Below the pieces are notes generated by a model that saw only the letters and a list, made by a program, of their open reading frames with translations, was not told where the DNA came from and did not search any database. From NCBI RefSeq assembly GCF_029870595.1, contig NZ_JAPDIR010000013.1, positions 1 through 64,000 of the forward strand: 64,000 bases of DNA, given 5' to 3'. The position numbers and the translations under genes were made by a program. Shown in pieces: positions 1 through 8,500 of the stretch. Positions within the stretch are counted from its first letter, which is position 1, and every line of letters begins with the position of its first letter. Source of the DNA: Sphingomonas sp. CBMAI 2297 (GTDB taxonomy: Bacteria > Pseudomonadota > Alphaproteobacteria > Sphingomonadales > Sphingomonadaceae).

Positions 1-486
1 CGCCCACCCCGCCCGCGCAAGCGCCGCCACCATCCGCTCGTCGCGATGCTGCCCCTGCGCTGGCGCTTCTATGCCTCGGGCCTCTACATCTCGCCGCTGG
101 CACCGTTGCTGCTCGGCTTCTTCACCGGCATCCTCACCGTGCTGCTCGGCGTCGGCGGGGGCTTCATCCTGGTGCCGGCGATGCTCTACCTGCTCGGCAT
201 GGGCACGCAGGTCGTGGTCGGCACCTCGCTGTTCCAGATCCTGTTCGTCACCGCCGCCGCCACCATGGTCCATGCCACCACCACCAAGGCCGTAGACATC
301 GTCCTCGCGGCCCTGCTCCTGCTCGGCTCGGTGATCGGCGCGCAGATGGGCGCGCGTTTCGCGATGCAGGTAAAGCCGGAATATCTGCGCCTCATCCTGG
401 CGGTGATCGTGCTGCTCGTCGCGGTGCGCATGCTGCTCGGGCTCGCCTGGCAACCCGATGAGATCTATTCGGTGGAGCTGCTGTGA
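1..486 (+). CDS. TauE/SafE-family membrane permease, C-terminal part (5' end outside window)
   Basis: The reading frame is open from base 1, so the true start lies upstream and only the C-terminal half is seen. After a basic stretch come repeated hydrophobic segments with the glycine-rich turn LLGVGGGFILVPAMLYLLG and then VVGTSLFQILFVTAAATM, typical of the second half of TauE/SafE (sulfite/organosulfonate exporter-like) permeases of the inner membrane. The substrate cannot be told from sequence. The stop overlaps the GTG start of the next gene by 4 bp (GTGA), so the two are co-translated. Family assignment is firm; the transported anion is unknown. Confidence 0.85.
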   Translation, partial: RPPRPRKRRHHPLVAMLPLRWRFYASGLYISPLAPLLLGFFTGILTVLLGVGGGFILVPAMLYLLGMGTQVVVGTSLFQILFVTAAATMVHATTTKAVDIVLAALLLLGSVIGAQMGARFAMQVKPEYLRLILAVIVLLVAVRMLLGLAWQPDEIYSVELL

Positions 487-1244
487 GAAGGGCGCTCCTC
501 CTGCTCCTCGCGCCGTTGCTGATGGGGCAGGCCAAGCCGGTCCTGGTCCCCGACGTTTCGCAGCGCGACATCGAGATCGCCTATTCCTTCACCGGCGCCG
601 AACTGCTGCTGTTCGGCGCGATCCTCTATCCCGGCGGCCGCGCGCCCGAGCGGGGCGAGAAGCCCGCGGACATCGTCGTGGTGGTGAAGGGCCCCACCCA
701 ATCCGTGCAGGTGCGCGAGAAGGAGCAGGTGGCGGGCATCTGGGTCAACGCCCAGCGGATGCGCTATCGCTCGGCGCCGAGCTTCTACGCCATCGCCTCG
801 TCCAAGCCGATCGAGAGGATCGTCGACGAGCGCACGCGCGCCATCTACGAGCTCGGCGTCGAGAGCCTGCAGCTTTCGCCTGCTTCGGGCGCGGCGCCCG
901 AGGTGCAGACGCGCTTCGACAAGGGGCTGGAGGATCTGCGCACCCGGGCCGGCCTCTATTATGAAGCGCCGGGGGCGGTGGAGATCACCGACGGCGTGCT
1001 CTATCGCGCCCGGCTCGCCATTCCGGCGCGCGTGCCGGTCGGCAAGTTCACCGCCGAGACCTTTCTGATTCGCGACGGCCGCGTCCTCGCCGCCGCCGTC
1101 CGGGGAATCGAGATCCGCAAATCGGGCTTCGAGCGCTTCGTCGCGCATTCGGCCGAGCATTATTCGATACTCTACGGCATCCTTGCCGTCGCCCTTTCCA
1201 TTCTCTTCGGATGGGGAGCGGGGGCGGTGTGGAAACGCTTCTGA
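483..1244 (+). CDS. TIGR02186-family membrane-anchored protein, partner of TauE/SafE permease
   Basis: This is a 253-residue protein with a hydrophobic N-terminal signal (RRALLLLLAPLLMGQA), a long extracytoplasmic beta-rich region, and one C-terminal transmembrane helix (YSILYGILAVALSILFGWG) with a basic tail. The order suggests a periplasmic domain anchored by its C-terminus. It matches the conserved TIGR02186 type that sits beside TauE/SafE-like permeases in alphaproteobacteria, and here it overlaps that permease by 4 bp using a GTG start. No catalytic motif is visible. A role as an accessory subunit of the permease is inferred from linkage only. Confidence 0.75.
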   Translation: MRRALLLLLAPLLMGQAKPVLVPDVSQRDIEIAYSFTGAELLLFGAILYPGGRAPERGEKPADIVVVVKGPTQSVQVREKEQVAGIWVNAQRMRYRSAPSFYAIASSKPIERIVDERTRAIYELGVESLQLSPASGAAPEVQTRFDKGLEDLRTRAGLYYEAPGAVEITDGVLYRARLAIPARVPVGKFTAETFLIRDGRVLAAAVRGIEIRKSGFERFVAHSAEHYSILYGILAVALSILFGWGAGAVWKRF

Positions 1245-1313
1245 AGGTTTCGGGACTCACCCAATCTTTACTTCCCCGCGCGCATATTCGGGCCTGTTGA
1301 CGGGGAGTAGCCG

Positions 1314-2981
1314 ATGGACGGCCAGTTTGGCGCGCGCGGGTTCGAAGGTGCGGCGCCGGTTTCATCTTCCGGGGGCCTGCCCTCGCACGCGCCGGTCGAG
1401 CCGATCGGCGCGGTGCTTGAGATCGCCGGATCGTCGAGCCAGGTATTGCTCGATCCGGAGGCGCTGAACGCGCTGGGGGGCAGCCCCGATTCCACCATCG
1501 CCAATGCCGGCCAGGTCGGCAGCCAGGTCAAGGTGCGCGTCGGCGCGACCTGGCTCATCGCCAATGTCCGCTCGCTCAAGCTCCAGGGCGAGCATATCGC
1601 CGCCTATATCGACTTTCTCGGCGAGGGCGACGAGGAGCGGCTGACCGGCAAGCTCTACAAGTTCCGCCGCGGCGTGACTCGCTATCCCACGCCGGGCGCA
1701 CCGGTCTTCCCGGTGTCGACCGCGGACCTCAAGCAGATCTACGCCGCCGAGGACCGTGCCCATATCGAGATCGGCAGCGTCTATCCGACGCGCGACATCC
1801 GCGCGGCGCTCTATGTCGATTCGATGCTCGGCAAGCATTTCGCGCTGCTCGGCTCGACCGGCACCGGCAAGTCGACCGCGACGGCGCTGATCCTGCACCG
1901 CATCTGCGAGATGGCGCCGCAAAGCCATGTGGTGATGATCGATCCGCACGGCGAATATGCCAGCGCGTTCAAGACGACGGGCGCGCTCTACGACGTCGGC
2001 AACCTGCAGATGCCGTACTGGCTGATGAACTTCGAGGAGCATTGCGAAGTGTTCCTCACCACCTCCGGCTCGGACCGGCAGGTGGATGCGGACATCCTCG
2101 CCAAATGCGTGCTCGCCGCCAAGCAGAAGAACCGGCTGGCGGCCGAGATCGGCAAGCTGACCGTCGATGCGCCGATCCCCTATCTCCTGTCGGACCTGAC
2201 TCAGATCCTGCAGCTCGAAATGGGCAAGATGGACAAGGCGACCGACACGGCGCCCTATCTGCGCATCCGCTCCAAGATCGACGAGATCAAGGGCGACCCG
2301 CGCTATGCCTTCATGTTCTCGGGCATGCTGGTGGCGGACACGATGGCGGGTTTCCTCGCCCGGGTCTTCCGCCTGCCGGGCGACGGCAAGCCGATCTCGA
2401 TCATCGACGTGTCGGGCGTGCCCAGCGAGATCACGTCCGTGGTCGTAGCAGTGCTCAGCCGCATGGTGTTCGACTTCGCGATCTGGTCGCGCGGCGAGAG
2501 CAAGCGGCCGATCCTGCTCGTCTGCGAGGAGGCGCACCGCTACGTTCCCAACGAGCGCAATGCCGATGGTTCCTCGGTCGGCCGGATTCTCAGCCGGATC
2601 GCCAAGGAAGGCCGCAAATACGGCGTGTCGCTGGGCCTGATCACCCAGCGTCCGTCCGATCTGGCGGAAGGCGTGCTCTCCCAGTGCGGCACGATCCTGT
2701 CGATGCGCCTCAACAACGAGCGCGACCAGGCCTTTGTCCGGGCGGCGATGCCGGAAGGCGCGCGCGGCTTCCTCGATTCGATCCCGGCGCTGCGGAACCG
2801 CGAGTGCATCGCGGTGGGCGAGGGCGTGGCGACGCCGATCCGCCTGCTCTTCGATACGCTCGACGATGCCAAGCGGCCGGCATCGGACGATCCGCTCTTT
2901 TCCGAGCTGTGGCGCGACACCGGCGGCGAGGAGCAGATTCTCGAGCGCACGATCCGCCGCTGGCGCGCGCAAGGCAAGTGA
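1314..2981 (+). CDS. HerA-like (DUF87) ATP-binding protein
   Basis: This 555-residue P-loop ATPase has Walker A LGSTGTGKSTA with the lysine near residue 186, followed by VVMIDPHGEY, the hallmark start of HerA/FtsK-like DUF87 ATPases. Walker B-like ILLVCEEAHRYVPNE is near residue 400, and a downstream region contains GLITQRPSDL and an arginine-rich MRLNNERDQ stretch. The first ~130 residues resemble the small HAS beta-barrel found before HerA cores. HerA proteins form hexameric DNA translocases. No NurA, Sir2 or other nuclease lies next to it, so a repair or defence partner cannot be named. The ATG at 1314 follows a GGGGAG-type ribosome site. Confidence 0.85.
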   Translation: MDGQFGARGFEGAAPVSSSGGLPSHAPVEPIGAVLEIAGSSSQVLLDPEALNALGGSPDSTIANAGQVGSQVKVRVGATWLIANVRSLKLQGEHIAAYIDFLGEGDEERLTGKLYKFRRGVTRYPTPGAPVFPVSTADLKQIYAAEDRAHIEIGSVYPTRDIRAALYVDSMLGKHFALLGSTGTGKSTATALILHRICEMAPQSHVVMIDPHGEYASAFKTTGALYDVGNLQMPYWLMNFEEHCEVFLTTSGSDRQVDADILAKCVLAAKQKNRLAAEIGKLTVDAPIPYLLSDLTQILQLEMGKMDKATDTAPYLRIRSKIDEIKGDPRYAFMFSGMLVADTMAGFLARVFRLPGDGKPISIIDVSGVPSEITSVVVAVLSRMVFDFAIWSRGESKRPILLVCEEAHRYVPNERNADGSSVGRILSRIAKEGRKYGVSLGLITQRPSDLAEGVLSQCGTILSMRLNNERDQAFVRAAMPEGARGFLDSIPALRNRECIAVGEGVATPIRLLFDTLDDAKRPASDDPLFSELWRDTGGEEQILERTIRRWRAQGK

Positions 2982-3005
2982 CGGCCGCCCGCGCGGGCCA
3001 CGCCT

Positions 3006-4025
3006 TCAGAAATCGGCGCCGAGCGTGAGCGCCAGGCCCGAACCGGGCCGCGCCTCGCCTGCCACGCGCTGGCGCCAATCGAGCGCAAGGCGCAGGTTGC
3101 GCACGGCAAGCGTGGCCGAAGGGCCGATATCGAGCCGCTGCGCATCGCGCTGTGCCGCCCCCCATGCGCCGGCGCCAAGGGCGAAGCGCACCGGCCCGCT
3201 GGCGCCGATCGCGCGGGTGCCCCGCGCAGCGCCGTCGGCATAGGGATCGGCGCGCTGCCGCAGCACCGCACCCGCCTGGCCATAGGCTTCGAGCCGGAAG
3301 CCTTTCCATTCTGCGTCGATCCCGGCGATGGTTCCCAGCCCGGTGCCGCCGGGATTGCCGTCGAGCCCGAAGCGGCGTTCGACGACCAGCCGGACGGGCG
3401 CCCTGGACGGCTGCCATTCCAGTCCGAGCGCGGCCTCCCGGCCCCTGCCCCGCAGCGGCGCGGTGACCCGGCCATAGGCGGCGATGCGGTCGCGCGGCGA
3501 GATCCGCCATGCGACCCGCGCGCCTGCCTGGCCGCCGCCGATCTGCCCGCCGGGTGCCGCGCCCATGCCACCTTCGCCGCGCGCGACCATCCAAAGGCTC
3601 AGCGACCAGCGGTCCGGCAGCGGGTCGAGTCGCTCGGGTGCTCCGGGCGCGGTGGGCCCGGGGGCGGGAGCCCGGGGCATCGGTTGCGCCAGCCGGAGCG
3701 CCGGCGGAACCGCGCCATATTGGGCGAGCGCCATCAGCGCGAGCTGCACCCGGGGGTGCTCCTCGCCCAGTGGCGCCCGATAGCCGGGCACCGGCTGCCT
3801 CTTCCCCGAAGGCGGGCGTTCCCGCCGGGTCGGTGCGGGCAGGGGCGACGGAGGCGGCGCGACGGCCGCGGTCACGGCGACCGGCCCGGCGCCGGCACCG
3901 GGCGCCGCCGCTTCGATCGCGGCCGGAGGCGATCCGGCCCGCGGCCATAGCAGCGCCGCGCGCACGCCGACCCAGGCGATGGTCACCATCGCGAGGAAAC
4001 GGAGCGGCCGTCCGCGTCCGCGCAT
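3006..4025 (-). CDS. NfrA C-terminal-domain-like membrane-anchored protein
   Basis: About 339 residues. After a basic N-terminus there is one hydrophobic helix (FLAMVTIAWVGVRAALLW), a long Ala/Pro-rich linker to about residue 120, then a region of alternating beta strands (for example GARVAWRISPRDRIAAYGR and FALGAGAWGAAQ) ending in Phe. This resembles the C-terminal domain of NfrA, the N4 phage adsorption outer membrane protein, without its large N-terminal TPR part. The chosen ATG overlaps the stop of the upstream NfrB-like gene as TGATG; a TTG one codon earlier is an alternative. The overlap suggests translational coupling and joint work in exporting an envelope glycan. That role is inferred. 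Confidence 0.6.
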   Translation of the reverse strand: MRGRGRPLRFLAMVTIAWVGVRAALLWPRAGSPPAAIEAAAPGAGAGPVAVTAAVAPPPSPLPAPTRRERPPSGKRQPVPGYRAPLGEEHPRVQLALMALAQYGAVPPALRLAQPMPRAPAPGPTAPGAPERLDPLPDRWSLSLWMVARGEGGMGAAPGGQIGGGQAGARVAWRISPRDRIAAYGRVTAPLRGRGREAALGLEWQPSRAPVRLVVERRFGLDGNPGGTGLGTIAGIDAEWKGFRLEAYGQAGAVLRQRADPYADGAARGTRAIGASGPVRFALGAGAWGAAQRDAQRLDIGPSATLAVRNLRLALDWRQRVAGEARPGSGLALTLGADF

Positions 4026-5413
4026 CAATTGCCCGCCGGGCGGAGATCAGGGAACCGGTGCGCGGTCTTGTCCCAGCGCGGGGGGCTGCCCCGAAGCATA
4101 TCGACATAGGCGAACAGCGCGCGCCGCGCCGCCAGCAGCGCGACCGTGTTGCTCGAGAATATGCGGGGGACGGACCACAGCGCCTCGCGCCAGCCATAGG
4201 CGCGGCCGACGAACGCCGCACGCACCGCGAGCCGCCAGGCGAGCAGCCCGAGATTCGCCAGGAGCAGCCCGCGCATCAGCGCGGACGGCATTGCGGGGTC
4301 GATGCCGGCCAGGAGATGCGCGCCCAGGGAAAGCGCCCAGGCGAGGATCGAGAGATAGGCCAGGGCGAGCACCGGGATCTCCAGTGTCGCGCGCCGATCG
4401 CGCATCCGCATCCAATTGTCCCCGATCCGCCGCCATCCGCCCCAGCCGGTCCGGTCCCAGCCCGCGAGCGCGATGCCGATCATCCAGCGCGCCTTTTGCC
4501 GCACGGCTGCGTCGAGCGTGTCGGGGAAATAGGCGCGCACCGCCACCGGCGGGCCGCCCGGCGCCTCGGCGACGCGCATCAGCTGCGCCGGCATGCCCAT
4601 GGCCGCGATGGCGAGGCCGAGCTCGTAATCCTCGACCAGGCTGTCGGCATCGAACGGCGTGCCGCCCCGCATTGCCGCCAGCCGCGCCAGCACCGTCCGC
4701 CGGATCGCGCAGCCGACCCCGGCAAAGGGCAGGCCCGCGCCCACCGCCTGGCGGACCACCAGCGCCCGGCCATGGGCTTCGGCGAACTCGTCGAGATAGT
4801 GGCCGGCGAAGAAGCGCGAATGCGTGTGCGCGAGCGGCAGCACCGGCAGCTGGACGGCGGCGTGATCGATCAGCCCGTGCGCATAGAGGCGCAGCTCGAG
4901 CGGATGCACCACGTCCTCGGCATCGTGCAGCGCCACGGCGCTGGCGACGAAGCTTTCCGCCGCCTCGTCGCGCAGCAGCGCCCGCCACAGCGTGTTGAGG
5001 CAGTCCGCCTTGGTCGAGGGGCCGGGCGCCGCGCCGATCACCAGCCGGACCCGCGCGTCCGCTCGCGCCACCTCCGCCACGGCTGCGATCGTCGCGGGAT
5101 CGTTGGGATAGGTGCCGACATAGATCCGGTAGTCCGGATGATCGAAGCGCTCCAGCGCGGTGCGCAGCATCCTGCCGATCACTGCGGATTCGTCCCAGGC
5201 GGGCACGAACACCATGATGCGCCCCGCCGGCACCGGCCCGGCCAGCGCGGGCGCCGGCCGCCCCCGGCCGCGCAGCCGCCGCGCCAGATAGATCAGGTCG
5301 ACCAGCAGGTCGTCGATCCCGCCGACGACGAACCACAAGGCGGCGAACAGAGTCATCTCGCGCGCGATCGCGTCGACCCAGAGGATCGCTCCTTCCCCCA
5401 ACGCTGCCCCCAT
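4025..5413 (-). CDS. NfrB-like family 2 glycosyltransferase, inner membrane
   Basis: This 462-residue protein has an N-terminal membrane segment (LFAALWFVVGGIDDLLVDLI), a cytoplasmic GT-A domain and at least two C-terminal membrane helices (near residues 330-400). Processive glycosyltransferase signatures are present: TKADCLN, the metal-binding DAED in VALHDAEDVVHP, the base motif VEDYELG, and QKARW in place of the usual QxxRW. It resembles NfrB, which builds an exported polysaccharide and serves phage N4 in E. coli. E. coli NfrB is much longer and carries a C-terminal MshEN c-di-GMP-binding domain; that domain is absent here. It is the first gene of a two-gene minus-strand operon. Confidence 0.75.
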   Translation of the reverse strand: MGAALGEGAILWVDAIAREMTLFAALWFVVGGIDDLLVDLIYLARRLRGRGRPAPALAGPVPAGRIMVFVPAWDESAVIGRMLRTALERFDHPDYRIYVGTYPNDPATIAAVAEVARADARVRLVIGAAPGPSTKADCLNTLWRALLRDEAAESFVASAVALHDAEDVVHPLELRLYAHGLIDHAAVQLPVLPLAHTHSRFFAGHYLDEFAEAHGRALVVRQAVGAGLPFAGVGCAIRRTVLARLAAMRGGTPFDADSLVEDYELGLAIAAMGMPAQLMRVAEAPGGPPVAVRAYFPDTLDAAVRQKARWMIGIALAGWDRTGWGGWRRIGDNWMRMRDRRATLEIPVLALAYLSILAWALSLGAHLLAGIDPAMPSALMRGLLLANLGLLAWRLAVRAAFVGRAYGWREALWSVPRIFSSNTVALLAARRALFAYVDMLRGSPPRWDKTAHRFPDLRPAGN

Positions 5414-5568
5414 TCCCCCGATTCGGAGATGGAACTAAACCGTGCCGCTCTCGGAACGATCAAGCCGATTGGTGCATTTCCCTCCGAAACGGAGACGGTT
5501 AATTCGTCGCTGGACTCGCAGTGGTGCCCGGCTATCGTGCCCATCGCTGCCCGAGGGGGAGGTTGTCG

Positions 5569-8500
5569 ATGAAGCTCGTTGCCCGGCTTGGCGTATTGGC
5601 TCTGGTCCTGGCGCCCATCGGGGCCGTCACTGCGTTCGGCGACAACAGCCCGCAGGTCGAGATGGCGACGCCCGGCGTCGGCGACGGGGCGATCGAGCGC
5701 TTCACCGCGCGCTTCAACGTGGCGATGGTCCCGCTGGGCGATCCCCGTGCCGAATCGCCGTTCAAGGTCGATTGCCCGGTCGGCGGGCAGGGCCGCTGGG
5801 TCGACCAGCAGACTTTCGTCCATGAATTCACCGGCCCGCTCCCCGGCGGCGTCACCTGCAAATTCACCCTGCGCGACGGGCTCAAGAGCCTCTCGGGCTA
5901 TGCGCTGCAGGGCCAGAAGGAGTTCACCGTCGATTCGGGCGGGCCGATCGCCCGCGCCGTGCTGCCCAATCGCTATGGCAGCGAGATCGAGGAGGACCAG
6001 GTCTTCGTCGTCGCGGCGAATCTGGCGCCCGATCCCGCCTCGGTCGGCGCCAATGCCTATTGCGCGGTGGACGGCCTGGGCGAGAAGATCCCGGTCGACG
6101 TGCTTCCGCCCGACGTGGCGCCCAAGCTGCTCGCCGATCTCGGCACCGATCGCTGGGAAGTGCGCAGTTTCCTGGGCGAGGCCGGCCTGCCCCAGGCGCT
6201 GCCCGAAAAGGCGGAGGACCGCGTCAAGTCGCTCGCCAGCGTCGTCGCGGTGAAGTGCCGCCGCCCGCTGCCGGCGGGCCGCGACATGGCGCTGGTCTGG
6301 GGCAAGGACATCAAGAGCGCCTCGGGCCGTGCCGCCGGCACCGACCAGCGTTTCGACTTCACCGTCCGCAAGGAATTCAGCGCCCGCTTCGAATGCTCGC
6401 GCGTCAATCCGCAGGCCGGGTGCAGCCCCGTGCAGGACGCCTGGGTGCGCTTCTCCGCGCCGATTCCCAGGGCCCAGGCCGAAGCGGTGCGCATCCGCAC
6501 GGCCGACGGCAAGGAGCTGGCGCCGGTCTTCGGCGACGACGACAAGAACAAGGCCGCGGTCGCCGACCTGAAGTTCAAGGCGCCGCTCCCCGCCGAGACC
6601 ACCGCCAGGCTGATCCTGCCCGCCGATGTGAAGGACGAGAGCGGCCGCAAGCTCGCCAATGCGGAACGCTTCCCGCTCGACGTCAAGTTCGACGCGCCGC
6701 CGCCGCTGGTGAAGTTCGCCGGCAATTTCGGCATCCTCGAAGCGAAGGAAGGCGGCGTCCTCCCGGTCTCGGTCCGCAACGTCGAGCCGGAGCTGCAGGG
6801 CAGCCAGATGACCGTCACCGGCCAGAGCCTGAAGGTCGAGGGCGGCGACGGCGAGATCGCCAAATGGTTCCGCGCGCTGGCCGATGCGGCCGAGGACAAG
6901 TCGGACGAAGTGAAGCGCGGCACCGAGACCGTGCGGATCAACCAGACCGGCGCGAAGCCGCTATTGACGTCCGCCACCGGCAAGCCGCTGAAGATCGGCC
7001 TGCCCGGCAAGGGCAAGGATTTCGAAGTGGTCGGCATCCCGCTCGGCCAGCCCGGCTTCTACATCGTCGAGCTCGCCAGTCCGCGGCTCGGCGAGGCGCT
7101 GCTCGGCCGCAAGGCGCCGCGCTATGTCGCCGCCGGCGCGCTCGTCACCAATATGAGCGTCCATTTCAAATGGGGGCGCGACCAGTCGCTGGTCTGGGTG
7201 ACGGCGCTCGACAGCGGCCAGGGCGTGGGCGAGGCGGAAGTGCGGGTGACCGACGCCTGCACCGGCCAGCTGCTCGCCAAGGGCAAGACCGATGCTTCGG
7301 GCCGCCTCGGCGTTCCCGCCGGCCTGCCCGAGCCCCAGACCTATACGAGCTGCGACCATGGCAGCAACGACGTGCTGATGATCTCGGCGCGCAAGGCCGA
7401 TGATTTCAGCTTCACGCTCACGCAGTGGGGCGATGGCATCCGCCCGTTCGATTTCGACCTGAACTATGGCTGGTCGGCCCCCGAGCAGAAGTTCCACACC
7501 GTGTTCGACCGCGCGCTCGTCCGCCAGGGCGAGACGATCCATATGAAGCACATCGTCCGCCAGCCGATCGCCAAGGGCTTCGCGCCTTCGCCGGCCTTTA
7601 GCGGCACGCTGCGCCTCAGCCATCGCGGCTCGGACACGCAATATGACCTGCCGCTCGCCATCGACGCGAACGGCGCCGGCGAGACGGAATGGACTGCTCC
7701 CCAGGGCGCGAAGATGGGCGATTACGACCTCACCGTCCTGGTCAAGGACGCGGAGGGCAAGGAGAAGACGCTCTGGACCGGCCAGTCGTTCAAGGTCGAC
7801 GAATATAAGCTGCCGACGATGAAGGCTTCGGTCGCCGGGCCCAAGGATGCCGCGGTGCGGCCGAGCGCGCTGCCGCTCGACCTGTTCGTCGGCTATCTCT
7901 CCGGCGGCGGCGCGGCGAACCTGCCGGTCGAGACGCGCATCGGCTATTTCGCCGACTTCAAGACTCCCGACGGCTATGACGGCTACAGCTTTGGCGGCCG
8001 CGCCATGGCCGAGGGCACCAAGCCGATGGACGGCGAGGGCGAGGACGAGCAGGTTCAGCTGCCGCCGACCCAGACGCTGCCCGCCACGCTGGGCGCCGAC
8101 GGCACCGCCCGGATCAACGCCGAGGTGCCGCAGACGCTCGAGCAGAACACCATGATGCTGGTCGAGATGGATTATCAGGATGCCAACGGCCAGATCCTGA
8201 CTTCGTCGCGCCGCATCCCGATCTTCACCTCTGGCGTGCAGCTGGGGATCAAGAGCGACGGCTGGCTGATGAAGCAGGACGATCTGCGCCTGCGCTTCGT
8301 CGCGCTCGACACCGCGGGCAAGCCGCTCGCCAACCAGGCGGTCTCGGTCGAGCTCTACAGCCGCCAGATCCTCACGGCCCGGCGCCGGCTGATCGGCGGC
8401 TTCTATGCCTATGACAACCAGATGAAGACGGCCAAGCTGTCGGCCACCTGCTCGGCGACCACCGATGCGCAGGGCCTGGCGAGCTGCCAGCTCAACCCCG

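Noticed and set aside
1314..2981. HerA-like ATPase as part of a phage-defence pair (Sir2-HerA or nuclease-HerA)
   Set aside because: No Sir2, DUF4297, NurA or other nuclease gene on either side; neighbours are a permease pair and NfrA/NfrB-like genes.
3509..5572. A 687-codon plus-strand frame over the NfrA/NfrB-like genes
   Set aside because: Arg/Ala/Pro-rich shadow of two minus-strand genes with recognisable glycosyltransferase motifs and overlapping start/stop.
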